Shown piece after piece: positions 13,327 to 20,922 of a stretch of 25,081 nt of DNA. Every line of letters starts with the position of its first letter. Position 1 is the stretch's first letter. Made by a program: the position numbers and the translations under genes. The notes under the pieces are model-generated. The model worked only from the letters and a program-made list of their open reading frames with translations. It ran no database searches and was not told the origin of the DNA. Source of the stretch: Polaromonas sp. (GTDB lineage: Bacteria > Pseudomonadota > Gammaproteobacteria > Burkholderiales > Burkholderiaceae_C); assembly GCA_028292345.1 (NCBI GenBank), contig JAQGMN010000352.1, positions 1-25,081 on the forward strand. Direction: 5' to 3'.

Positions 13327-15251
13327 CGCCCGCGCAGAAACAGGCTGTCGAGTTCCTTCACGCTGACCTGGCGCCAGGTCGGCCGGCCGTGGTTGCACTG
13401 GTCGGAGCGGTCGGTCGCTTCCATCTGGCGCAGCAGGGCGTTCATCTCGTCGAGCGTCAGGCGCCGGTTGGCGCGCACCGCGCCGTGGCAGGCCATGGTG
13501 CCGAGCAGTTCGTTGCGCGCCCGCTCGACCACGGTGCTGGCATCGTGCTGCGCCAGTTCGGCCAGCACGCTCCGGGCCAGTTCCACCGCGTCGCCGGCCG
13601 CCAGGCTGGTGGGTACGGCCCGCACCGCCAGCGTTCTGGGCGAAAACGGCGTGATCTCCAGGCCCAGCAGCGCCAGCGTGTCGATGCACGCTTCGGCCGT
13701 GGCCACTTCGTGCGGCGTGGCGGCAAACGTCGCGGGGATCAAGAGGGGCTGGCTGGCGATGCGCGAGGTGTCCAGCTGGCTTTTCAGCCGCTCGTAGACG
13801 ATGCGCTCATGGGCCGCATGCATGTCCACGATGACCAGGCCCTGGCTGTTTTCCGCCAGGATGTAGACGCCCTGCAACTGCGCCAGGGCCCGGCCCAGCG
13901 GCCAGTCGCCCTGGGGCAGGGCGGTGTCCGTCTGCGGTCCGGACTGCGGCTGTTCGGGGGCAGCGTGGGCGCCGGGCATGAAGCGGTCGGGCGCAACGGG
14001 CTTGGCCGTGCCGGGCGGCACCGGCCACAGGGCTTCGAAGTCCGACACGCGGTTTCCCTGGTCTGCTCCGAATTTGATAGCTGGTTGCGCCCATCCCTGC
14101 TGCGCAAAAGCCTGTTTTGGCTTGAAATTGAGGTTCGGTGACGACTGGGGGGCGGCCTCGGCGGGCATGGCATTCGCGCTGGCCGCGCCGGCGCGGGGCG
14201 CGGCCAGCGCATCCTGCACGCCATGGCGCACCGCCTGGTGCACTTCGCGGCTGTCGCGAAAGCGCACCTCGATCTTGGTCGGGTGCACATTCACATCGAC
14301 CCGCGCCGGGTCTATCTCGACATACAGCGCATACACCGGCTGGCGGTGGCCGTGCAGCACATCCTCGTAGGCGCTTCGGGCGGCATGCGCGAGCACCTTG
14401 TCGCGCACGAAGCGGCCGTTGACATAGGCAAACTGCTGGTCGGCGCGTGAACGGGCGGCGTCGGGAATGCCGGCCCGGCCCCAGACGCGCACCGCCGGCC
14501 GGCCATCGGCCCGCAGCGCGCTGCTTTCATAGCGCACGGCCACCGACTGCCCGACGAATTCGGCGCCCAGCACATCGGCCAGCCGCTGCACCGGATGCGC
14601 CAGGCTGTGCGCGCCGGCCAACGCGCCGCTGCAGGCGCGCCACTGCTCGACCAGCTTGCCTTCGTGCCAGATGGCAAAGCCCACGTCGGGCCGCACCAGG
14701 GCATGGCGGCGAACGGCCTCGATGCAGTGCGCCAGTTCGGTGGCGTCGGTTTTCAGGAACTTTCGCCGCGCCGGCGTGGCATAGAACAGCTCGCGCACCT
14801 CGACGCTGGTGCCGAGCGCGCGGGGGGCCGGCTTCAACTCGCCGGTGCGGCCGTCCAGCTGCCAGGCGTGTTCGGCATCCAGCGTGCGCGAAACCAGGCT
14901 CATGTCGGCAATGGAGTTGATCGCGGCCAGCGCCTCGCCCCGAAAGCCCATGGTGCCCACGGCTTCCAGGTCCTGCAGCGACGCGATCTTGCTGGTCGCA
15001 TGGCGGCGCAGCGCCACCGGCAGTTCTTCGCGGGCAATGCCCAGGCCGTCGTCCTCGACCAGGATCAGCCGCACGCCGCCGGCCGACAGGCGCACCGTGA
15101 CCTGCGTCGCGCCGGCATCGAGCGCATTGTCGAGCAGTTCGCGCACCACCGAGGCGGGGCGCTCCACCACCTCGCCGGCGGCGATCTGGCTGATCAGTTC
15201 ATCGGGAAGGTCGCGGATGGGGCGGCGCGCGGCCGGGTCTTGGGGCGTCAT
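13323..15251 (-). CDS. mutL: DNA mismatch repair protein MutL
   Basis: This 642-residue protein links MutS to downstream repair steps. The N-terminal GHKL ATPase is intact: E38 and N42 in RELLDNALDAG, DDGLGI, and TMGFRGEAL. The C-terminal dimerisation domain contains VDMHAAHERIVYE (about 474-486), matching the D-x-HA-x2-E-x4-E endonuclease motif except for the common Q, plus ACHGAVRA and CNHGRPTW. This MutL is therefore probably a nicking enzyme, as in MutH-less bacteria. The linker at about 374-396 contains a peptide encoded by a dispersed repeat. A TAGAAT hexamer lies 9 nt before the ATG with no Shine-Dalgarno. Its last 15 codons (13327-13371) are duplicated at 10787-10831 across the restriction-modification genes. 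Confidence 0.97.
   Translation of the reverse strand: MTPQDPAARRPIRDLPDELISQIAAGEVVERPASVVRELLDNALDAGATQVTVRLSAGGVRLILVEDDGLGIAREELPVALRRHATSKIASLQDLEAVGTMGFRGEALAAINSIADMSLVSRTLDAEHAWQLDGRTGELKPAPRALGTSVEVRELFYATPARRKFLKTDATELAHCIEAVRRHALVRPDVGFAIWHEGKLVEQWRACSGALAGAHSLAHPVQRLADVLGAEFVGQSVAVRYESSALRADGRPAVRVWGRAGIPDAARSRADQQFAYVNGRFVRDKVLAHAARSAYEDVLHGHRQPVYALYVEIDPARVDVNVHPTKIEVRFRDSREVHQAVRHGVQDALAAPRAGAASANAMPAEAAPQSSPNLNFKPKQAFAQQGWAQPAIKFGADQGNRVSDFEALWPVPPGTAKPVAPDRFMPGAHAAPEQPQSGPQTDTALPQGDWPLGRALAQLQGVYILAENSQGLVIVDMHAAHERIVYERLKSQLDTSRIASQPLLIPATFAATPHEVATAEACIDTLALLGLEITPFSPRTLAVRAVPTSLAAGDAVELARSVLAELAQHDASTVVERARNELLGTMACHGAVRANRRLTLDEMNALLRQMEATDRSDQCNHGRPTWRQVSVKELDSLFLRGR
13327..13371 (+). 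repeat. Right direct repeat, within mutL 3' end
   Basis: This segment is the functional end of mutL (codons 628-642). It is the partner of 10787-10831 in the same orientation. Together they enclose 2.5 kb containing only the methylase and endonuclease genes. Confidence 0.7.
14064..14130 (+). repeat. Dispersed repeat, copy in mutL linker
   Basis: The segment contains AATTTGATAGCTGGTTGCGC, then CTGCTGCGCAAAAGCC and GGCTTGAAATTG. The same blocks in the same order occur at 4152-4222 and, on the minus strand, at 22051-22109. It lies antisense to mutL and is translated in frame as NFKPKQAFAQQGWAQPAIKF, within the flexible linker where an insertion is harmless. Confidence 0.65.
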
Positions 15252-15260
15252 GAAGCGCCG

Positions 15261-15266
15261 ATTCTA
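15261..15266 (-). promoter_or_regulatory. Possible -10 element of mutL
   Basis: On the minus strand TAGAAT, 5 of 6 to the -10 consensus, ends 9 nt before the mutL ATG, with no Shine-Dalgarno between. This suggests a leader of only a few bases. Confidence 0.45.
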
Positions 15267-15314
15267 GGCGCACGGGAAATGCCCCGGCGCCTGCCGCGCC
15301 GCCCTGGCGCCGCC

Positions 15315-15578
15315 TCAGGAGGTCTTGCGCGGGAAGCGTCCCAGGAAGGTCAGGCAGTACAGCGCGGCAAGGCCCACCAGGATGTACACGGCCCGCGTGG
15401 CGGTGGTCATGTCGCCAAAAATCCGGGCCACCAGGTCAAAATCGAAGGCGCCCACCAGGCCCCAGTTGATGCCGCCGACGATGGTCAGGACCAGGGCGAT
15501 GTAGTCCAGCACATTGGGCGTGAAGCCGGCATGCGGCGTGTGGCCTGAATTGTCCGAATAGGATGTGGTCGTGCTCAT
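15315..15578 (-). CDS. DUF378 family small membrane protein
   Basis: This 87-residue protein has two hydrophobic segments (about 25-45 and 61-80). The core LDYIALVLTIVGGINWGLVGAFDFDLVARIFG is the DUF378 (YuzA-like) signature; the family's function is unknown. The N-terminal 20 residues are hydrophilic and the C-terminus is basic (GRFPRKTS). AGGAG lies 7 nt before the ATG at 15578, a good ribosome binding site. It lies 63 bp upstream of mutL on the same strand. It is divergent from dedA, across a 194-bp spacer. Confidence 0.88.
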   Translation of the reverse strand: MSTTTSYSDNSGHTPHAGFTPNVLDYIALVLTIVGGINWGLVGAFDFDLVARIFGDMTTATRAVYILVGLAALYCLTFLGRFPRKTS

Positions 15579-15759
15579 GGCATTTCTCCTGTGAAAGCGT
15601 TGCAGTGGATGAAAATGAACGCATTCGATGCGAACAAGCGCGATTAGAGAAGCTGGGCCCGGCCCGTTTTTTCAGCCCTTGTCCCCAACGCGTGTAAGAC
15701 GATGCCGACATGGCTCGGCCAGCGCGGCAGTGGCCGGGAAAAAGCCCTGGATGACCTGT

Positions 15760-15765
15760 CAAAAT
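15760..15765 (+). promoter_or_regulatory. Possible -10 element of dedA
   Basis: CAAAAT (within TCAAAAT) ends 7 nt before the dedA ATG at 15773 and no Shine-Dalgarno is present. The match to the -10 consensus is 4 of 6. The rest of the spacer 15579-15772 holds no recognisable gene. Confidence 0.35.
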
Positions 15766-15772
15766 CGCCTGC

Positions 15773-16432
15773 ATGGAACTAGCCGCCTACCTCATCGATT
15801 TCATCCTTCACGTCGACAAGCACCTGGAAGCCTTCGTGGCCAGCTATGGCCTGTGGGTCTATGCACTGCTGTTCCTGATCATCTTTGTCGAGACCGGCGT
15901 GGTCGTCATGCCGTTCCTGCCGGGCGATTCGCTGCTGTTTGTCGTCGGGGCGATGTGCGGCGTCGGCCTGATGAGCTATCCGCTGGCCATGGGCCTGCTG
16001 TTTGTCGCGGCGGTGCTGGGCGACCAGTGCAATTATTCGGTGGGCCGGTATATCGGGCCGAAGGTGTTCCAGTGGGAAGACTCGCGCTTTTTCAACAAAA
16101 GGGCATTCAACCAGGCGCATGCCTTTTACGAGCGCTATGGCGGCGTGACCATCATCGCGGCGCGCTTCATGCCGTTTTTGCGCACCTTCGCGCCTTTTGT
16201 CGCCGGCATTTCGCACATGAGCCGCGGCAAGTTCTCGCTGTTCAACGTCGTCGGTGCGGCGCTGTGGGTGGGCGGCATCGTCACCGCCGGCTATGCCTTC
16301 GGCAACGTGCCTTTCGTCAAGACGCACCTGGACAAGATCATCTGGGCGATGATCCTGGTGCCCGGCCTGTTCGTGCTGTTTGGCGCCTGGCGGGCCCGGC
16401 GCCAGGCCGGCAGCACGCCGGTCCAGTCCTGA
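15773..16432 (+). CDS. DedA family membrane protein
   Basis: This 219-residue polytopic inner-membrane protein belongs to the DedA/SNARE-associated family, whose members act as flippases or recyclers of undecaprenyl phosphate or phospholipids and support membrane potential and envelope integrity. Family features include FVETGVVVMPFLPGDSLLFVVGAM (about 37-60), GDQCNYSVGRYIG and the conserved basic motif RFMPFLRTFAPFVAGISHM (about 132-150), whose arginines are essential in E. coli YqjA/YghB. Five or so membrane segments are visible. An unrelated AMP-binding enzyme gene follows after a hairpin. Which substrate this paralogue handles cannot be told from sequence. Confidence 0.92.
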   Translation: MELAAYLIDFILHVDKHLEAFVASYGLWVYALLFLIIFVETGVVVMPFLPGDSLLFVVGAMCGVGLMSYPLAMGLLFVAAVLGDQCNYSVGRYIGPKVFQWEDSRFFNKRAFNQAHAFYERYGGVTIIAARFMPFLRTFAPFVAGISHMSRGKFSLFNVVGAALWVGGIVTAGYAFGNVPFVKTHLDKIIWAMILVPGLFVLFGAWRARRQAGSTPVQS

Positions 16433-16441
16433 ACGCGGCGC

Positions 16442-16478
16442 GCCATTGCGGCGGCGGCCATAGCTTTGCCGCAATGGC
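16442..16478 (+). terminator. Hairpin between dedA and acyl-CoA synthetase gene
   Basis: The perfect 11-bp inverted repeat GCCATTGCGGC (16442-16452) and GCCGCAATGGC (16468-16478) encloses a 15-nt loop just after the dedA stop. There is no T tract, so it may be a Rho-assisted terminator or an mRNA 3'-end stabiliser rather than an intrinsic terminator. Confidence 0.45.
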
Positions 16479-16529
16479 CCGCCACCGCTTTGCACCCTGT
16501 GTCCATCCGGCCGCACTGCGATTTTTTGA

Positions 16530-18386
16530 ATGACCCTGATGTCGATGACCCTTCGCGCCGTGCGCACCCTGCCCGAACTGCTCGCCTTCCGGCTGGCCGA
16601 GAGCCCCGGGGGCGCGGCTTACCGCGTGTTTGACCAAGCCGCCAGCCAGTGGCAGACGACATGCTGGGTCGAGGCCGGTGGGCGCATCGCGCAATGGGCC
16701 AGGGCCTTGGCGTCGATGCGGCTGGAGCGGCAGGCGCGCATCGCCATCCTGCTGCCCAACGGCCTGGACGCCGTCTGCATCGACCAGGCCGCGCTGTCGC
16801 TGAGCCTGGTGCCGGTGCCGCTGCATGCCATCGACAATCCCGGCAGCATTGCCTACATCCTGTCGGACTGCGAGGCGCGGGTGTTGATGGTGCCCAGCCT
16901 GGCCCAGTGGCGCGCCATCGAAGGCGTCGGCCTGGCGCTGCCGGCGCTGCGGCAGGTCGTCGTGGCGTCGCTTGATGCCCTTCCGGCCGGTTCCGCCGGC
17001 GCTGGGGTGTCCGTGGTTTCGCTGGCCGGCTGGCTGGCGGCGGGGCAGGGCGTGCCAGATGCCGAGCAGCCGCCAACTGCCGGCGACCTGGCGGCCATCG
17101 TCTACACCTCGGGAACGACCGGCAAGCCCAAGGGCGTGATGCTCACGCATGCGAACGTGGTGTCCAACGTGCTCGCCATATTGGCGCGCGTGGTGCCGAC
17201 GGCGGACGATGTGTTCTTGTCCTTTTTGCCGCTGTCGCACACCTTCGAGCGCACCGCCGGCTACTACCTGCCGCTGGCCACCGGCAGTTGCGTCGCCTAT
17301 GCGCGTTCGGTGGCGCTGCTGGCCGAAGACCTCAGGACGGTTCGGCCGACGGTGCTCATCTCGGTGCCGCGCATCTATGAGCGGGTGTTCGGCAAATTGC
17401 AGGAGTCGCTGGCCGGCTCGGCGCTGAAGACGCGCCTGTTCCAGGCCGCGCAGGCCGTGGGCTGGCGGCGGTTCTGCAAGGCGCAGCGTTTGGCGCTGGC
17501 CGATGGCGAAGGCAGCGCCTGGGCGGTGCTGGACCCGCTGCTGTGGCCCGTGTTTGAGCGGCTGGTGGCCGGCAAGCTGCGGGCGCAGTTCGGCGGGCGG
17601 GTGCGGGTGGCGGTGAGTGGCGGCGCGCCGCTGTCGCATGCCGTGGCGCGCTGCTTCCTGGGGCTGGGCCTGCCGCTGCTGCAGGGCTACGGCATGACGG
17701 AAACCTCCCCGGTCGTGGCGGCCAACGGCGTCGATGACAACGATCCGGCGACGGTCGGACGCCCGCTGCCCGGCGTCGAGGTGCGCATCGGCGGCAACCG
17801 CGAACTCCAGGTGCGCGGCCCGTCGGTGATGCAGGGCTACTGGAAGCGCGCCGACGACACGGCCCGCGTGCTTGAGCCGGACGGCTGGCTGTCCACCGGC
17901 GACCAGGCCGAACTGCGGGACGGCCGCATCCGCATCATGGGCCGGATCAAGGAGATCATCGTGACCTCGACCGGCGAAAAGGTGCCGCCGGGCGACCTGG
18001 AACTGGCGATGGCGGTCGATGCGCTGTTTGCGCAGGTGCTGGTGGTCGGCGAGAACCGGCCCTTCATCGCCTGCGTGTCGGTGGTCCATCCGGCCGAATG
18101 GCAGCGCCTGGCGGCTTCGCTCGGGCTCGATGGCGACGACGACGCCAGCCTGAACCTGCCCGCCGTCCACCGGGCGGCGCTGGCCCGGGTGGCGGCCCAG
18201 ACCCGCGACTTTGCCCGCTACGCCATGCCGCGCGCGATCTTCCTGACGCGCGAGCCCTGGACGGTGGAAAACACGCTGATGACGCCCACCCTCAAGCTCA
18301 AGCGCAACAACCTGACGGCGCGCTACGCCCGCGAGATCGAGGCGATGTACCGTCCGGAAATGCGCCAGGCAAAGGTGCCGGCATAG
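16530..18386 (+). CDS. Long-chain acyl-CoA synthetase (AMP-binding)
   Basis: This 618-residue member of the ANL adenylate-forming superfamily probably activates long-chain fatty acids to acyl-CoA via acyl-AMP. The phosphate-binding loop IVYTSGTTGKPKG is at about 190-202, SFLPLSHTFERTAGYY at about 231-246, the adenine motif QGYGMTETSPVV near 385, the STGDQAEL aspartate, and the hinge GRIKEIIVTSTGEKVPPGDLE. It is closest in style to the FadD15/FAA1-like branch (COG1022). The C-terminal TLKLKRNNL provides the usual region of the catalytic lysine. Three ATGs lie close together at the start (16530, 16539, 16545); none has a strong ribosome site. It is convergent with the OsmB-like gene. Confidence 0.9.
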   Translation: MTLMSMTLRAVRTLPELLAFRLAESPGGAAYRVFDQAASQWQTTCWVEAGGRIAQWARALASMRLERQARIAILLPNGLDAVCIDQAALSLSLVPVPLHAIDNPGSIAYILSDCEARVLMVPSLAQWRAIEGVGLALPALRQVVVASLDALPAGSAGAGVSVVSLAGWLAAGQGVPDAEQPPTAGDLAAIVYTSGTTGKPKGVMLTHANVVSNVLAILARVVPTADDVFLSFLPLSHTFERTAGYYLPLATGSCVAYARSVALLAEDLRTVRPTVLISVPRIYERVFGKLQESLAGSALKTRLFQAAQAVGWRRFCKAQRLALADGEGSAWAVLDPLLWPVFERLVAGKLRAQFGGRVRVAVSGGAPLSHAVARCFLGLGLPLLQGYGMTETSPVVAANGVDDNDPATVGRPLPGVEVRIGGNRELQVRGPSVMQGYWKRADDTARVLEPDGWLSTGDQAELRDGRIRIMGRIKEIIVTSTGEKVPPGDLELAMAVDALFAQVLVVGENRPFIACVSVVHPAEWQRLAASLGLDGDDDASLNLPAVHRAALARVAAQTRDFARYAMPRAIFLTREPWTVENTLMTPTLKLKRNNLTARYAREIEAMYRPEMRQAKVPA

Positions 18387-18432
18387 GCCTTCGTGGACAG
18401 CCGCCTGACTTGCGGTGCTGTGCGGGCGAAAA

Positions 18433-18474
18433 AAAAGACGACCCGCTGAAATTAATCAGGAATCGTCTTTTCTT
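18433..18474. terminator. Bidirectional intrinsic terminator
   Basis: AAAAGACGA (18433-18441) and TCGTCTTTT (18463-18471) form a stem flanked by an A tract on the left and T-rich sequence on the right, so it works on both strands. It separates the acyl-CoA synthetase gene from the convergent lipoprotein gene. Confidence 0.7.
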
Positions 18475-18550
18475 GGCTTCAGCCGGTCCGGCTAAAGCAG
18501 TTGGTGCGACACCGCCCGGGCTGGCCGGTGCGGTGGGCAGGCCGGAAAGC

Positions 18551-18763
18551 TTAGTTGCGCTTGCCGACCTCGTTGCCGATCAGGGCGCCGGCAGCAGCGC
18601 CGCCAACGGTTCCGAGCGTGCCGCCGAACACGGCATTGCCTGCCACGCCGCCGAGCACTGCGCCAGCGCCGGTGCCGATTTGCGCATTGGTCGGGTTGGT
18701 TCCGCAGCCGGTCAGGGCAATCAGGGAAGCTGCAGCGGCTGACATCAAAATTTTCGTGATCAT
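18551..18763 (-). CDS. OsmB-like glycine-zipper lipoprotein
   Basis: This 70-residue lipoprotein has signal peptide MITKILMSAAAASLIALTGC with the lipobox cysteine at residue 20. The mature part is a glycine-zipper repeat (GTGAGAVLGGVAGNAVFGGTLGTVGGAAAGALIG) ending NEVGKRN, like E. coli OsmB, an outer-membrane-associated osmotic-stress lipoprotein. The ATG at 18763 was chosen because AAGGTG lies 7 nt upstream and it gives a perfect lipoprotein signal; the frame is open 17 codons further upstream. It is convergent with the acyl-CoA synthetase gene across a two-way terminator. The function is structural or stress-related by analogy only. Confidence 0.88.
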   Translation of the reverse strand: MITKILMSAAAASLIALTGCGTNPTNAQIGTGAGAVLGGVAGNAVFGGTLGTVGGAAAGALIGNEVGKRN

Positions 18764-18931
18764 GGTTTTCACCTTTTCTGTTGGGATCCAGGCTAATTCG
18801 CCAGAGGGCGCCACGTTGTGACATCCCGGCGCAGCCTGTGGTTTCAGTCTAGTGCATGAATTTAAGCCGGACTGTAGGCAAAAATCGCCGGCCTGTGTCG
18901 TATGGGCGGTTCCTGGCCAGGTCAGCCTTTT

Positions 18932-20437
18932 TTACAGGGCGCGGTTGCGTGCCAGCGGCGGGTTGTTGGCAAAGTAGCGCGAAATGCCGCGCATCAGCGC
19001 ATCGGCCAGCTGGATCTGGTAGCCGTCGCTGCGCAGCCGGGCTTCTTCGGCTGGATTGCTGATGAAGGCGGTCTCGACCAGCACGCTGGGAATGTCGGGC
19101 GCCCTGAGCACCGCGAAGCTGGCCTGCTCGACGCGGGCCTTGTGCAGCTTGCCGACATTGCCGATCTCGCCCAGCATGGCGCTGCCCAGCTTCATGCTGT
19201 CGTTGATCTGCGCCGTGGTGCTCATGTCGAACATGGCGCGCTGCACCTGCGCATCCTTGGCCTTGACATTGATGCCGCCGACCAGGTCGGCCGAGTTTTC
19301 CTTGTCGGCAATCCAGCGCGCCGCGCTGCTCGACGCGCCTTTTTCGCTCAGGGCAAACACGCTGGCGCCCGCAGGCGTCTCGGTGAAGAAGGCGTCGGCA
19401 TGCAGGCTGATGAACAGGTCGGCCTTGACGCTGCGCGCCTTTTGCACCCGGACATGCAGTGGCACGAAAAAGTCGGCGTCGCGCGTGAGGTAGGCGCGCA
19501 TGTTGGGCTGCTGGTTGATGCGGTCGCGCAGGCGGTGCGCGATCTGCAGCACCACGTCCTTCTCGCGCGTGCCGCCCGGGCCGATGGCGCCCGGGTCTTC
19601 GCCGCCGTGGCCGGGGTCGAGGGCGACGATGACCAGGCGGTCGGTCTTGCTCTCCATCTCGGGCGCTGTGTCGCTTCTTGAAAAAGGCGTGGAGCCGGCC
19701 TGCGGCCGGACCGGCGGCAGCCTGATGGTCGGCGGCGGTTCCACCGACGCAACCACCGGCGGCCTGGGGGCGCCCCCCGGCCGGACGGCGTTGTCCGCCA
19801 CGCTGGCTGGCGGCGCAGCTGGCGCCGGCGCGGAAGCGGCCTTGCTTGACTGCTGCGCCATCAGGCTGCCCAGCGGGTCGTTTCCCTGGCCGGCGGCATT
19901 GCCCGGCGGCGGCGCTGATGGCGCAGTGGCCACGGGCGCGGCCGGCTTGGCCGGGTCGGCCAGCCGTTCGGCAATCAAGGCTTCCAGCGGGTCCAGCGGC
20001 TGCGCCGGGTACAGGTCGAACACCAGCCGGTGCTGGTAGGCGGCCACCGGCGCCAGGCTGAAGACCTGCGGCAGCATCGGCTTTTTCAGGTCCATGACCA
20101 GCCGCACCACGCCGGGCGAATTCTGCCCGACGCGAATGCCCGAGATGTTCGGGTCGTCGGACTTGACCTTGGCGACGAGTTCGCGCAGCGCCGGGATCAG
20201 GTCGATGCCCTCGATGTCCACGGCCAGCCGGGGCGGCTCGGGAATGAAGAACTGGCGCGCCTTGATCTCGGTGTCGGATTCGATGGTCAGGCGGGTGTAG
20301 TCTTTCGACGGCCAGACCCGAACCGCCACGATGGTGGCGCCCCGGGCAATGTCCCCGGCGCCCAGCAGCAGCACGATGCCGCCCATCTGCAGCGCATGGC
20401 GGCGGCTCGGACCCTTGGGTGACTTCTTGTGGTTCAT
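18932..20437 (-). CDS. amiC: N-acetylmuramoyl-L-alanine amidase (AmiC-type)
   Basis: This 501-residue periplasmic zinc amidase cleaves the stem peptide from MurNAc to split daughter cells. The N-terminus (SRRHALQMGGIVLLLGAG) looks like a twin-arginine signal, matching Tat export of E. coli AmiA and AmiC. An AMIN domain (about 37-155) targets the septum, a Pro/Ala-rich linker spans about 175-265, and the Amidase_3 domain starts at about 271. Zinc ligands and catalytic residues are visible: H in DPGHGG, E in GTREKD, H in SLHADA and E in LVETAFISN. There is no LysM domain, so it is AmiC-like rather than AmiB-like. The start overlaps the tsaE stop by 4 nt (20434-20437). The open frame upstream of 20437 runs inside tsaE and is not used. 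Confidence 0.93.
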   Translation of the reverse strand: MNHKKSPKGPSRRHALQMGGIVLLLGAGDIARGATIVAVRVWPSKDYTRLTIESDTEIKARQFFIPEPPRLAVDIEGIDLIPALRELVAKVKSDDPNISGIRVGQNSPGVVRLVMDLKKPMLPQVFSLAPVAAYQHRLVFDLYPAQPLDPLEALIAERLADPAKPAAPVATAPSAPPPGNAAGQGNDPLGSLMAQQSSKAASAPAPAAPPASVADNAVRPGGAPRPPVVASVEPPPTIRLPPVRPQAGSTPFSRSDTAPEMESKTDRLVIVALDPGHGGEDPGAIGPGGTREKDVVLQIAHRLRDRINQQPNMRAYLTRDADFFVPLHVRVQKARSVKADLFISLHADAFFTETPAGASVFALSEKGASSSAARWIADKENSADLVGGINVKAKDAQVQRAMFDMSTTAQINDSMKLGSAMLGEIGNVGKLHKARVEQASFAVLRAPDIPSVLVETAFISNPAEEARLRSDGYQIQLADALMRGISRYFANNPPLARNRAL

Positions 20438-20904
20438 GCCAGTAACTCCGCCCCCGTGGGGGTATGGGCCGTCAGGGTGATGCGCCGCGACTCGTCGGGC
20501 TGCATCTCGATGGCAATCACCAGGTCGGGCCGGGGCAGATGATCGCCTGCCTTTTCCGGCCACTCCACCAGCTTGAGCCCGGGGCTGGCGAATGTCTCGC
20601 GGAACCCGGCTTCTTCCCACTCGTGGGGATCGTTGAAGCGGTAAAAGTCAAAATGCCAGATTGCCAATTCCGGATTGTGGCCCGAGTCAAGGGTTGATGC
20701 TTCCAATGTGTAAGGTTCTACAACCGCATAGGTGGGGCTCTTGATGCGTCCCTGCACGCCCAGGCTGGCGAGCAGGTGGCGCACGAACGTCGTCTTGCCG
20801 GCGCCCAGGTCGCCGTGCAGCTCGATCAGCGCGCGCCGGATCGCCGGCTTGGCGGCCAGTGCCCGCGCAAGGGATTGCGTGGCCGCCTCGTCGGGCCAGG
20901 TCAT
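20434..20904 (-). CDS. tsaE: tRNA t6A37 synthesis ATPase TsaE
   Basis: This protein is the ATPase of the TsaB-TsaD-TsaE complex that installs threonylcarbamoyl on A37 of ANN-decoding tRNAs. The Walker A GDLGAGKTT is at 31-39, then KSPTYAVVEPY, HFDFYRF and the family motif LVEWPEKAGDHLP. With the ATG at 20904 it has 156 residues, close to E. coli TsaE (153). In-frame ATGs at 20937, 20952 and 20973 would lengthen it by up to 23 residues, but all lie inside the divergent queG coding region, and queG has no other start. A slightly longer form is therefore possible but would mean overlapping divergent genes. It is translationally coupled to amiC by ATGA, as in many proteobacteria. Confidence 0.92.
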   Translation of the reverse strand: MTWPDEAATQSLARALAAKPAIRRALIELHGDLGAGKTTFVRHLLASLGVQGRIKSPTYAVVEPYTLEASTLDSGHNPELAIWHFDFYRFNDPHEWEEAGFRETFASPGLKLVEWPEKAGDHLPRPDLVIAIEMQPDESRRITLTAHTPTGAELLA

Positions 20905-20910
20905 GTTTTT

Positions 20911-20916
20911 TACAAT
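20911..20916 (+). promoter_or_regulatory. -10 element of queG (leaderless)
   Basis: TACAAT, a 5-of-6 match to the -10 consensus, ends 6 nt before the queG ATG at 20923. No Shine-Dalgarno exists. The -35 region is weak and lies inside tsaE. It occupies the 18-bp gap between the divergent tsaE and queG starts. Confidence 0.55.
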
Positions 20917-20922
20917 CAGCGG

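Noticed and set aside
16338..18170. 610-codon minus-strand frame opposite the acyl-CoA synthetase gene
   Set aside because: Shadow frame; the plus-strand gene carries every AMP-binding motif.
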